Shown here: positions 51,200 to 59,057 of the stretch, piece after piece | Layout: every line of letters begins with the position of its first letter | Numbering within the stretch: the first letter of the stretch is position 1 | DNA from: JABFXX01 sp964419605 | GTDB lineage: Bacteria; Myxococcota_A; Polyangia; Haliangiales; Haliangiaceae | Assembly (NCBI GenBank): GCA_964419605.1 | Contig: CAYQQM010000006.1 | Coordinates: 25,325-89,324, forward strand | Reading direction: 5' to 3' | DNA length: 64,000 nt | The notes under the pieces: generated by a model | The model's input: only the letters and a program-made list of their open reading frames with translations | Database searches by the model: none | What the model was told of the DNA's origin: nothing | Translations under genes and position numbers: made by a program

Positions 51200-52783
51200 A
51201 TGACCATTGCCGTTGCCATCCTTGGCGCGTGCATCGCGCTCGTCGCTACGGCGCTTCTTGCGGCGCGGGCCGCAGCAGCGGAGGCCCAGCGAGCGCTGCG
51301 CGCCATCGTGGACGACGCAGTTCGCCAGGCGAACGCAACAACGAGGGCCGCTGCGCTGGAAGCGGCTGCGGAAAAGCAGGTCGCGGAAACCCAGGCAAGC
51401 GCGGAGGCGTTTGAACGGGCTGCGCAAGAAAATGACGCGTTGTCGAAGCTCGAAGTCGCCATCGATCAGCGGGAACTCGCGGCGCGCGATCGGCAGGCCA
51501 AGATCGAGCAGGACAACGACGTGCTTGCCGAGCGCGAGGCGGTGTTGGATCGCGCGCAACGCGAGTTGGATCAGCGCCAGGACCTCGTTTCTTCGCTGGG
51601 TACCGACCTGCGTGGTACGAGGGCGGTGGTTCGGACCGAGCTGGAAGCGCGCGCTGGGGTGCGTCTGAGCGATTTCATTCGAGACATGTCGCGCACATGG
51701 ATCGAAGAGGCGCAGGCATCCGCAGCCGCGGCGGTGCGCAACGTGGAACAACACGCGTCCGACCCTGTTCACGATCGGCACGCGAGGCGAGTGATGGAGA
51801 TCGCGGCGGCGCGCTGCTCGATGCATTTCTTGACGGAGCGCAACGCTTCAAACATTCGTTGCGGCGCCGACATGGTTTCGCTCGTCATGGACCAAAGCGG
51901 CGCGATTCATCGTGCGCTGGAGCGCGCGTCCAATGTGCAGCTGCTGATCAACGACGATAAAGACGCAATTCGGCTCGATGGCCTCGACGGGGTCGGTAGA
52001 GAAGTTGTGCGACGAGCGCTGCACCGCTTTGCCCGAAAACCGGAGTCGATCGACGACGCGAAGCGAGATCCAGACGCGTGGGCCGCCAAGGTTCGCGAGG
52101 GCGTGCAGCAAGAGATTCGGTCGCTCGGCAAGAAAGCGTTCCAAAGTCTGGGCCTGCAGAAGGCGCATCCGGAGATCGTCGAGCTCGTGGGTGCACTGAA
52201 CTTTCGCACCAGCTACACTCAGAATCAGTGGCTCCACGCCGTGGAGGCGAGCTTTTTGGCCGGGATGATGGCGGCGGAGCTCGGGCTAGATGAAAAGCTC
52301 GCGCGTCGGGCGACGTTGCTGCACGACATCGGCAAGGCGCTAACCCATAAGATCGAAGGTAGTCATGCCGTGATAGGCGCGGAAATCGCGAGGCGACTCG
52401 GAGAGACGGAGGTCGTTGCAAATGCGATCGGCGCACATCACGCTGACGAACCGTGCAACTCCGTGTACGCGCATTTGGTCGCTGCCTCCGACGCGATGAG
52501 CGGTGCTCGGCCAGGCGCGCGTCGGGAGCAAGCTGAGGGCTTCAACACAAAAATCGAAGATCTCGAGCGGATTGCGCTTCGAGCGCGCGGGGTTGATCGG
52601 GCCCACGCGGTGCACGGCGGTCGGGAGCTTCGCGTGTACGTTCGCGAGGGCGAAGTGGACGATCTTCGGGTGGTGGAGATGTCGAGCAATATTGCCGCTC
52701 AAGTATCCGATGAGATGACCTTTCCGGGCCAAATCAAGGTGACCGTCATCCGGTCCTTTGAAGCATCGTCGATCGCCAGCTAG
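51200..52783 (+). CDS. RNase Y-like membrane phosphohydrolase
   Basis: 527 residues from the ATG at 51200. An N-terminal membrane helix (AVAILGACIALVATALLAAR) leads into a coiled coil (to about 165), a KH-like domain and an HD domain with LLHDIGKALTHKIEGSHAVI and IGAHH. This is the RNase Y layout, an endonuclease that starts mRNA decay. The KH region keeps SNVQLLINDD but lacks the GRxGRN loop (DQSGAIHRAL instead), so RNA binding may differ. It is not linked to the ISC operon, which has its own promoter. Confidence 0.85.
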   Translation: MTIAVAILGACIALVATALLAARAAAAEAQRALRAIVDDAVRQANATTRAAALEAAAEKQVAETQASAEAFERAAQENDALSKLEVAIDQRELAARDRQAKIEQDNDVLAEREAVLDRAQRELDQRQDLVSSLGTDLRGTRAVVRTELEARAGVRLSDFIRDMSRTWIEEAQASAAAAVRNVEQHASDPVHDRHARRVMEIAAARCSMHFLTERNASNIRCGADMVSLVMDQSGAIHRALERASNVQLLINDDKDAIRLDGLDGVGREVVRRALHRFARKPESIDDAKRDPDAWAAKVREGVQQEIRSLGKKAFQSLGLQKAHPEIVELVGALNFRTSYTQNQWLHAVEASFLAGMMAAELGLDEKLARRATLLHDIGKALTHKIEGSHAVIGAEIARRLGETEVVANAIGAHHADEPCNSVYAHLVAASDAMSGARPGARREQAEGFNTKIEDLERIALRARGVDRAHAVHGGRELRVYVREGEVDDLRVVEMSSNIAAQVSDEMTFPGQIKVTVIRSFEASSIAS

Positions 52784-52794
52784 CCAGTGCTATT

Positions 52795-52812
52795 CCTCAC
52801 GTAAAGGTGAGG
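52795..52812 (+). promoter_or_regulatory. upstream operator of the MerR-ISC operon
   Basis: CCTCACGTAAAGGTGAGG, an imperfect palindrome that differs from the second operator at three positions. It lies 7 bp before the -35 box. Confidence 0.65.
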
Positions 52813-52819
52813 GTATCCA

Positions 52820-52848
52820 TTGACAGTAACAGCGAGAGAGACCATAGT
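52820..52848 (+). promoter_or_regulatory. sigma-70-type promoter of the MerR-ISC operon
   Basis: TTGACA at 52820-52825, a 17-bp spacer, then CATAGT at 52843-52848. It is flanked on both sides by copies of the 18-bp palindrome, an arrangement suited to repression by looping or blocking. Confidence 0.55.
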
Positions 52849-52864
52849 CTCCCCAGATGCTAAA

Positions 52865-52882
52865 CCTTACGTAAACGTAAGG
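52865..52882 (+). promoter_or_regulatory. downstream operator of the MerR-ISC operon
   Basis: CCTTACGTAAACGTAAGG, a nearly perfect 18-bp palindrome of the size and symmetry of MerR-family sites. It is followed by TATGAT, which might serve as a second -10. It ends 7 bp before the first possible ATG of the regulator. Confidence 0.7.
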
Positions 52883-52889
52883 GTATGAT

Positions 52890-53462
52890 ATGAGTGACGC
52901 AACCACCCACGAAAACGAGAAGTTAATGCGCGTTGGCGAGCTCGCAAAGGCGGTAGGCAAGACCGTTCGCGCAATGCATCTATACGAAGAGCTTGGACTT
53001 CTCGAGCCCCGGGCTCGTTCGGAAGGGGGATTTCGAATGTACGGCCCGGAGGCAGTCGATCGAATTCACTGGATCGTGAAGTTGCAGGCTATAGGCTTTA
53101 CTTTGGCGGAAATACAGGGATTTGTTAGGGATTTTCAGTCTGCGCGGTCTGCCCCCGAGGCGGCAGCGCGCGTGCACGCGTTATTCCGGGCCAAACAATC
53201 GGAAATTCGAGGCCAAATCACCCAGCTCCAGGTGATCGAAAACGACCTCAGCGAAGCATTGGCCTATCTAGACTCTTGCCAGCCATGCTCGAGTGAGTTC
53301 TCTCCTACCGAGTGTAGCGCCTGCGATCACCATGGGCACCACAGAGGCGAAGCGCCGCCGCTGTTCGCTGGGTTGTCTAAGCCCAAGGACGGCGGCGGGG
53401 CGCCCGGCCCCAAGGGCTACGACGTACCTGTTGCGGTGCTGTTTCGCGAGGGCAATAACTGA
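52890..53462 (+). CDS. MerR-family regulator heading the ISC operon
   Basis: 190 residues from 52890; the ATG at 52926 (MRVGELAKAVGKTVRAMHLY) may be the real start. The N-terminal winged helix is typical MerR (LGLLEPRARSEGGFRMYGPE), followed by a dimer helix. The C-terminal part holds Cys130, Cys133, Cys142 and Cys145 and the cluster DHHGHH, a candidate Fe-S or metal site. The stop overlaps the iscS start, so it is co-expressed with the machinery it probably controls. It takes the place of IscR, the usual regulator of this operon. Confidence 0.88.
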   Translation: MSDATTHENEKLMRVGELAKAVGKTVRAMHLYEELGLLEPRARSEGGFRMYGPEAVDRIHWIVKLQAIGFTLAEIQGFVRDFQSARSAPEAAARVHALFRAKQSEIRGQITQLQVIENDLSEALAYLDSCQPCSSEFSPTECSACDHHGHHRGEAPPLFAGLSKPKDGGGAPGPKGYDVPVAVLFREGNN

Positions 53463-54703
53463 TGTCGGCAGCGACGGGAGTGACGCTCCCCATCTTCATG
53501 GACAACCACTCCACGACGCGGGTGGATCCGCGCGTCGTCGAGGCGATGCTACCGTTTTTCACCACTAACTACGGCAATGCGGCGAGTCGGAATCACGTCT
53601 TTGGATGGACTGCGGAGGCTGCGGTCGAAAACGCGCGCAATCAGGTCGCGGCGCTGATCGGCGGCGACGGGAAAGAGATCGTCTGGACCTCAGGCGCGAC
53701 CGAGTCCAACAACATCGCGATCAAGGGGGCGGCCAGCTTCTATAAGAAGCAAGGCAATCACATCGTTACCCTGGAGACGGAGCACAAGAGCGTGCTCGAC
53801 ACGTGCAAGCGCTTGCAGCGCGACGGGTACGAGGTCACGTATGTGCGGCCGAGGCCCGACGGCGTGGTTACGCCGGAAATGATCGCCGACGCCGTAACCG
53901 ACAAGACATTACTCGTGAGCGTCATGCTCGCCAATAACGAGATTGGCGTGATCCAAGATGTCAATGCGATCGGCGCGGCGATCAAGGCCAAAAATCCCAA
54001 GACCTTGTTTCACATCGACGCCGTTCAAGGCGTTGGGAAAATTCCGTTTCACGTCGACCAGGCGAAGGCGGACCTGGTTTCGATGACCGCGCACAAGTTG
54101 TACGGACCCAAAGGCGTGGGGGCGCTGTGGGTGCGGCGCAAGCCGCGCGTTCGGATCGATCCGCTGATCGATGGCGGCGGCCATGAGCGCGGCATGCGAT
54201 CGGGCACGTTGGCAGTTCCGCTGATCGTGGGCTTCGGCAAAGCGTGTGCGATTGCCAAGGACGAGATGGCCGGCGAGGCGATTCGCTTGGCGGCGCTGCG
54301 CGACCGGCTGCATCGCAGCATTTCGTCACGGATTTCTGAAACATATGTCAACGGCTCGATGGAGCCTGGCCGTCGTCTGCCGGGGAATCTAAATATCTCG
54401 TTTGCGTTCGTTGAAGGCGAGTCGCTGCTGATGGCGCTCAAAGATCTCGCCGTTTCATCGGGATCGGCGTGTACGTCAGCGTCGCTGGAACCGAGCTATG
54501 TGCTGCGCGCACTCGGTGTTGGCGACGAGCTCGCACATACTTCTATTCGGTTCGGCATCGGCCGGTTTAATACGGAAGCTGAGATCGACTACGTTGCCGA
54601 TCTCGTCGTGAAGTCGGTAGAAAAGCTGCGCTCGCTGTCGCCGCTTTGGGAAATGCATCAAGACGGGATCGACCTTCAATCGATCCAATGGACTCCTCAT
54701 TGA
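53462..54703 (+). CDS. iscS: cysteine desulfurase
   Basis: 413 residues. The N-terminal MDNHSTTRVDPRVVEAMLPF, the PLP-binding Lys region MTAHKLYGPKGVGALW and the active-site Cys loop SSGSACTSASLEPSYVLRAL are all there, matching group I IscS. It supplies sulfur for Fe-S clusters. It directly follows the MerR gene and precedes iscU by 17 bp. Confidence 0.95.
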   Translation: MSAATGVTLPIFMDNHSTTRVDPRVVEAMLPFFTTNYGNAASRNHVFGWTAEAAVENARNQVAALIGGDGKEIVWTSGATESNNIAIKGAASFYKKQGNHIVTLETEHKSVLDTCKRLQRDGYEVTYVRPRPDGVVTPEMIADAVTDKTLLVSVMLANNEIGVIQDVNAIGAAIKAKNPKTLFHIDAVQGVGKIPFHVDQAKADLVSMTAHKLYGPKGVGALWVRRKPRVRIDPLIDGGGHERGMRSGTLAVPLIVGFGKACAIAKDEMAGEAIRLAALRDRLHRSISSRISETYVNGSMEPGRRLPGNLNISFAFVEGESLLMALKDLAVSSGSACTSASLEPSYVLRALGVGDELAHTSIRFGIGRFNTEAEIDYVADLVVKSVEKLRSLSPLWEMHQDGIDLQSIQWTPH

Positions 54704-54720
54704 GGAAACCGAGGTGACTT

Positions 54721-55113
54721 ATGGCGTATTCAGAGAAAGTACTCGACCACTACGAAAACCCGCGCAACGTTGGAACGTTCGGTAAGGACGAGGACGACGT
54801 TGGCACGGGTTTGGTCGGCGCGCCCGCCTGCGGCGACGTCATGCGGCTGCAGATTCGAGTCAAAGATGGCCGGATAGCGGATGCCAAGTTCAAGACGTTC
54901 GGGTGTGGATCGGCGATCGCATCCAGTTCACTCGCGACCGAGATGATCAAGGGGATGACTCTGGATCAGGCGGGGGAAATCAAGAACACGCAAATCGTGC
55001 AAGAACTCAACCTTCCACCCGTAAAGATCCACTGTTCGGTTCTCGCAGAAGACGCCATCAAAGCGGCGATTGAGGACTACAAGAAGAAGCAGCAGGAGCA
55101 CCGAGGCGCCTAA
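54721..55113 (+). CDS. iscU: Fe-S scaffold protein
   Basis: 130 residues. The three conserved Cys are in GAPACGDVM, FKTFGCGSAIASSS and VKIHCSVLAED, and LPPVKIHC is the HscA-binding LPPVK motif. It builds clusters with sulfur from IscS. An AEDAIKAAIEDYKKKQ end is typical. Confidence 0.95.
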   Translation: MAYSEKVLDHYENPRNVGTFGKDEDDVGTGLVGAPACGDVMRLQIRVKDGRIADAKFKTFGCGSAIASSSLATEMIKGMTLDQAGEIKNTQIVQELNLPPVKIHCSVLAEDAIKAAIEDYKKKQQEHRGA

Positions 55114-55116
55114 GCC

Positions 55117-55512
55117 ATGTCAAGTGCAGCCATCCAAGCTAGCCCCGCCCAAGCCGCTCCTGCGGCCGCCGATGGGAAGGTGATTGTAATCTCCGAGGCG
55201 GCCGCTGCTGAAATCTCGAAGCAGCGGGAAAAACGGGGAACTCCAAACGCGCGCATTCGCGTGGGGGTTCGCGGCGGTGGATGCACCGGGTTCACGTATG
55301 TCTTTGAGTGGGCGGATGAGATGAAATCTACCGATCGCGAATTCTTGGGCCCCGAGGGTAGTGGCATTGCGATTGTCGTCGATCCGAAAAGCCTCGTATT
55401 CCTCGGCGGTATGACGCTAGACTTCGTGCGCGGCATGATGGGGCACGGTTTTAAGTTCAACAACCCGAATGCGAAGGGTTCGTGTGGCTGTGGTGAGTCC
55501 GTCCAATTTTAG
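55117..55512 (+). CDS. iscA: A-type Fe-S carrier in the ISC operon
   Basis: 131 residues, starting 3 bp after iscU. It has RVGVRGGGCTGFTYVFEWAD with the first Cys and NNPNAKGSCGCGESVQF with the CGC end. An Ala-rich leader precedes the domain. It is paralogous to the carrier at 39542. Confidence 0.93.
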   Translation: MSSAAIQASPAQAAPAAADGKVIVISEAAAAEISKQREKRGTPNARIRVGVRGGGCTGFTYVFEWADEMKSTDREFLGPEGSGIAIVVDPKSLVFLGGMTLDFVRGMMGHGFKFNNPNAKGSCGCGESVQF

Positions 55513-56020
55513 GTCAGGCGAAGACGTTTTCGCTCTGCTCGGGTTGCCGCCGCAGTTTGCTCTCGACCCAGAGGTGATCGAGCGCGCGTTTCGCGACAAG
55601 TCGAAGCGAGTGCATCCCGACCGATTTGCCACCGCCCCGGCCACCGAGCGTGCCCGCGCGCTGATGGAGGCGCGCGCTCTTAACGACGCCTATCAGGTGG
55701 TAAAAAAACCTGTGGCTCGCGCCGAGTATTTGCTAGCGCAGGCTGGGATTACGATCGGCGATAACGAGCGTCTCGAGCCCGAGATGATCGAGCAGGTGCT
55801 TGCGTTGCGCGAGGAACTTGCGCTCGCGCGGCAGAGCAAGGATCGTCCCACGCTGGAAGCACTTCTGGCGCAGATGCGGGCACGACGTGCGCACGCCCTC
55901 AATGCATTGGCCCCGCTGTTTGCTGTGCACGATCTTCCTGCGATCAAGCGACTGCTGATTTCGCTGCGTTACATCGATCGCTATCTCGACGAATGCGACG
56001 CGGCGCTGGACGAGGAGTAG
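55484..56020 (+). CDS. hscB: J-domain co-chaperone HscB
   Basis: About 178 residues from the GTG at 55484, which has GAAGGG five bases before it; an ATG at 55469 and GTGs at 55490 and 55493 are alternatives, all inside the iscA end. The J domain has FALLGLPPQFALDPEVIERA and the HPD motif in RVHPDRFATAP. The C-terminal helical domain (LEALLAQMRARRAHALNALA) binds IscU. It delivers IscU to HscA. Confidence 0.92.
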   Translation: MAVVSPSNFRSGEDVFALLGLPPQFALDPEVIERAFRDKSKRVHPDRFATAPATERARALMEARALNDAYQVVKKPVARAEYLLAQAGITIGDNERLEPEMIEQVLALREELALARQSKDRPTLEALLAQMRARRAHALNALAPLFAVHDLPAIKRLLISLRYIDRYLDECDAALDEE

Positions 56021-56026
56021 TCCGGT

Positions 56027-57877
56027 ATGCTGCTTCAGATCTCTGAGCCGGGCGACTTATCGGCCAAGCCAGCATGCAAGCAACGGGTCGTCGGCATTGA
56101 TCTCGGCACGACAAACAGCCTAGTCGCCCACGTTGCCGATCAATCGCCGGCGGTGCTTGGCGAGGATCCGCTTGTGCCGTCGGTCGTGTATTACGGCGAT
56201 GGCGATCCGCTCGTTGGCCGAGCTGCGCTGGCAGCAGCGTCCGCCACACCTGGCCGGGCCATTGCTTCTGCCAAGCGGCTCATGGGGCGTGGCCTCGCCG
56301 ATATCGCGAGCGTTCGCGCGATGATTCCCTACGAGATCGTTGGCGATGAACACACGGTGCGGGCGCGCATCGGCGCGAGCGAGATTTCGCCGGTAGAAGT
56401 TTCGGCCGAGATTCTTCGATCCCTGAAAGTGCGGGCCGAGGATGTTCTGGGCGGTCCTATCGAAGGTGCGGTGATTACCGTTCCGGCGTATTTCGACGAC
56501 GCCCAACGCCAGGCGACGCGGGATGCCGGCCGGCTTGCAGGGCTCCATGTGATGCGGCTCATGGCGGAGCCGACCGCTGCGGCGGTGGCCTACGGTCTCG
56601 ATCGCGGGTCCAAAGGGGTCTACGCCGTATTTGACCTCGGAGGTGGGACGTTCGACGTTTCGATCTTGAACCTCGTCGACGGCGTGTTCCAAGTGAAAGC
56701 GATCGGCGGCGATTCCGCGTTGGGTGGCGATGACATCGACCGGGCAATTGCCACTGCGATCCTCGGAACCGATGTGGGGCGCGATCAAATCGGCGCTGCA
56801 GTGGCCGAGGCCCGGCGGGTCAAGGAGGCGCTCAGCGCAGCGGAAGCGGCAACGTACCAACTCGGAGTAGTTTCTCGACGTGTGACCCGCGGCGACCTGG
56901 CGACATGGGCAGCGCCACTTCTCGAGCGGTGCGCCAAGGCGTGCCGGCGCGCGCTCAAAGATGCCGAGCTCGAAACAACGGATCTGGACGGGGTGATTCT
57001 CGTAGGCGGATCGACGCGGTCACCCATCATTCGCGATTTCGTCGCAACACTTTTCGGGCAGACCCCGCTGTGCGATCTCGATCCGGAACAAGTCGTCGCG
57101 TTGGGCGCTGCCGTGGCTGCTGACGTACTAGCCGGCGGCGAACACAACGTCGTTCTTCTGGATGTGGTTCCTCTGTCGCTCGGTGTTGAAATGATGGGCG
57201 GAGTGGTTGAAAAGCTGATCCACCGCAACACGACCATTCCAACTGGCGCGACGCAAACATTCACGACCTACGCCGACAACCAGACCGGGTTCGACATTCA
57301 CGTCGTGCAAGGCGAGCGAGAAACGGTGGAGGGCTGCCGCTCGCTGGCAAGATTCACACTAGGTGGCGTACCTCCAATGATCGCCGGAATGGCTCGGGTC
57401 GAGATTACGTTTCTGGTCGATGCGGATGGTCTGCTCAAAGTCACTGCAAAAGAACTCACCACCGGGGCGGAGGCTTCGATCGAAGTAACTCCGAGCTATG
57501 GGCTCGCTGCGGATGAGGTGGAGCGCATGCTCATCGATTCATTTGAGCACGCAGAGTCCGATCTCGCCAAGCGCAATCTCGTTGTCGAGCGAGTCGAGGC
57601 CGAACGAATTCTTGCTGCGACGCGCGCGGCCTTTGTCACGGATTCTGGGTTGCTTTCGCCTCAAGTGAAGCGAGCCGGCGAGATCGCGATGCAGGCGTTG
57701 GAGCTTGCCGTTGCAGGATCAGATCACCTCAAGATTCGTTCCGCGATCGAGCACCTCGATCTGGCGACTAAGCCATTTGCGCAAGCTCGGATGAACCGCG
57801 CTATCGGCGCCCAGCTCGCGGGCAAGACTCTCGACGAGGTGGAGACGACTACATCCCAGCGAGGGAGTCGCTCGTAA
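56027..57877 (+). CDS. hscA: Hsp70-type chaperone HscA
   Basis: 616 residues, the usual HscA length. The ATPase domain shows VVGIDLGTTNSLVAHV, PAYFDDAQRQATRDAG, FDLGGGTFDVSIL and VILVGGSTRSP. The substrate domain follows (LLDVVPLSLGVEMMGGVVEK). It releases clusters from IscU together with HscB. The stop overlaps the fdx start by 1 bp. Confidence 0.95.
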   Translation: MLLQISEPGDLSAKPACKQRVVGIDLGTTNSLVAHVADQSPAVLGEDPLVPSVVYYGDGDPLVGRAALAAASATPGRAIASAKRLMGRGLADIASVRAMIPYEIVGDEHTVRARIGASEISPVEVSAEILRSLKVRAEDVLGGPIEGAVITVPAYFDDAQRQATRDAGRLAGLHVMRLMAEPTAAAVAYGLDRGSKGVYAVFDLGGGTFDVSILNLVDGVFQVKAIGGDSALGGDDIDRAIATAILGTDVGRDQIGAAVAEARRVKEALSAAEAATYQLGVVSRRVTRGDLATWAAPLLERCAKACRRALKDAELETTDLDGVILVGGSTRSPIIRDFVATLFGQTPLCDLDPEQVVALGAAVAADVLAGGEHNVVLLDVVPLSLGVEMMGGVVEKLIHRNTTIPTGATQTFTTYADNQTGFDIHVVQGERETVEGCRSLARFTLGGVPPMIAGMARVEITFLVDADGLLKVTAKELTTGAEASIEVTPSYGLAADEVERMLIDSFEHAESDLAKRNLVVERVEAERILAATRAAFVTDSGLLSPQVKRAGEIAMQALELAVAGSDHLKIRSAIEHLDLATKPFAQARMNRAIGAQLAGKTLDEVETTTSQRGSRS

Positions 57878-58257
57878 TGCCCAAGGTCACGTTCATGAAC
57901 CCGAAAGGGTCTGGAACCTCACCGCTGGTCGTCGAGGGCAGGCTTGGCGAATCGATCCTCGATGTGGCCGAGGAGTGCGGTGCGCGAGTGGGCCACGCGT
58001 GCGGCGGCAACTTGGCCTGCTCGACCTGTCACGTCTGGGTCCATCAGGGGATCGATTCGCTCCCCGAAGTCAGCGACCAAGAAAACGACATTATGGATAA
58101 GGCGTTCGACGTGCGGCCTGAATCGCGCTTAGCCTGTCAGGCGAAATGCGGAGCGGTCGATCTTGTGGTCGAGATTACCGAAGAAAGCTTACGCGCTTGG
58201 ATGGACGAGAACCCTGAAGAGCGAAAACGCGAAGCGCGAGGCGCGGAAACCGGCTAG
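57877..58257 (+). CDS. fdx: ISC-type [2Fe-2S] ferredoxin
   Basis: 126 residues. Cluster cysteines lie in GHACGGNLACSTCHVWV and RLACQAKC, as in adrenodoxin-like Fdx. It donates electrons for cluster assembly. The last 15 residues (ENPEERKREARGAETG) are charged and not conserved, and the TAG stop lies inside the left end of the MITE-like element, so insertion may have reshaped the tail. Confidence 0.93.
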   Translation: MPKVTFMNPKGSGTSPLVVEGRLGESILDVAEECGARVGHACGGNLACSTCHVWVHQGIDSLPEVSDQENDIMDKAFDVRPESRLACQAKCGAVDLVVEITEESLRAWMDENPEERKREARGAETG

Positions 58258-58447
58258 TACCTCGCGACAGTGGTTTTGGCAGATTCCGGCGCGCCGAGGC
58301 GCGCCGAGCGCGAGGCTTGCGGAGTAAGCGCTACTGGCGGTAACGCGACGGAGCATAACGAAGCGATCGGCGACGACCCTGGGAAGTCCCTGACGAGGGA
58401 TGGATCGGCGGCCCGAACCGATCAAAACCACTGTGGCGAGGTACTAG
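58254..58447. mobile_element. MITE-like element with 25-bp terminal inverted repeats
   Basis: The left end (58254-58278) begins CTAGTACCTCGC and the right end (58423-58447) is its reverse complement at 24 of 25 positions. The 194-bp element has no gene, a GC-rich internal palindromic stretch near 58290-58315 and the 30-bp core repeat at 58371-58400. It fills most of the 297-bp gap between fdx and the OsmC gene. It may also end transcription of the ISC operon. Confidence 0.8.
58371..58400 (+). repeat. 30-bp core repeat inside the MITE-like element
   Basis: CGACGACCCTGGGAAGTCCC followed by TGACGAGGGA, 29 of 30 positions identical to 51025-51054. Confidence 0.85.
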
Positions 58448-58554
58448 ATGCAGTACCCCAGCTCGTCTACATGACCCATCACTAGCCAGGATGTGGGAGC
58501 GCGGTACCAGCGATGCGGCGGATTCGAGGGCGCATAGCCCTCGGTGATGCAAAT

Positions 58555-58998
58555 TCACGGCCGTTCGGCAATGACAGGGCTGCTCACCGTGGCGACGACC
58601 TTCACCGGAATACGTAGCGCGTGGCTAATGATGCAGTTGTTCTCGGCTTTTTCGAGCAGGGCGCGTGCGCGTGCGACATCTCCGGCATCGACCACGACGT
58701 AGACGTTCAGTTCGATCGCGGTGAACACCGGAACCGATGATCCAGGTGATCCACGATCGAGAACTCCGACCGCGGAGCCTGAGAAGTCTTGAATGGTGAG
58801 ACTGGCTCGACGGGCGAACGCCTCGAACGTTGTCCACAGGCATTCGAGCACGGCTCCGATCAGCAGCTCCTCAGGACTCCAGTGCTGATCGTCGCCGTCG
58901 AATTGGGGCGGCGGACCGACCGCGATCGGTTCGCGCGGCGGTGCCTGTAGAGTTCGGTTCGACAGTGAAACACTATAGCGGTGCGGCAAAGGCATCAT
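58555..58998 (-). CDS. OsmC/Ohr-family protein
   Basis: 147 residues. The two redox Cys of the family are in LIGAVLECLWTTFEAFARRA and AENNCIISHALRIPV, and the N terminus has FDGDDQHWSPEELLIGA. OsmC/Ohr enzymes reduce organic hydroperoxides. ATG at 58998 is followed by a second Met codon, so the start is uncertain by one codon. It follows the ISC operon in the opposite direction. Confidence 0.88.
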   Translation of the reverse strand: MMPLPHRYSVSLSNRTLQAPPREPIAVGPPPQFDGDDQHWSPEELLIGAVLECLWTTFEAFARRASLTIQDFSGSAVGVLDRGSPGSSVPVFTAIELNVYVVVDAGDVARARALLEKAENNCIISHALRIPVKVVATVSSPVIAERP

Positions 58999-59057
58999 AG
59001 CGAAGCTCCAAAGTTGCGTGCTAAATCGGGGTCTCTGTGACCCAGCGGGACGTTACA

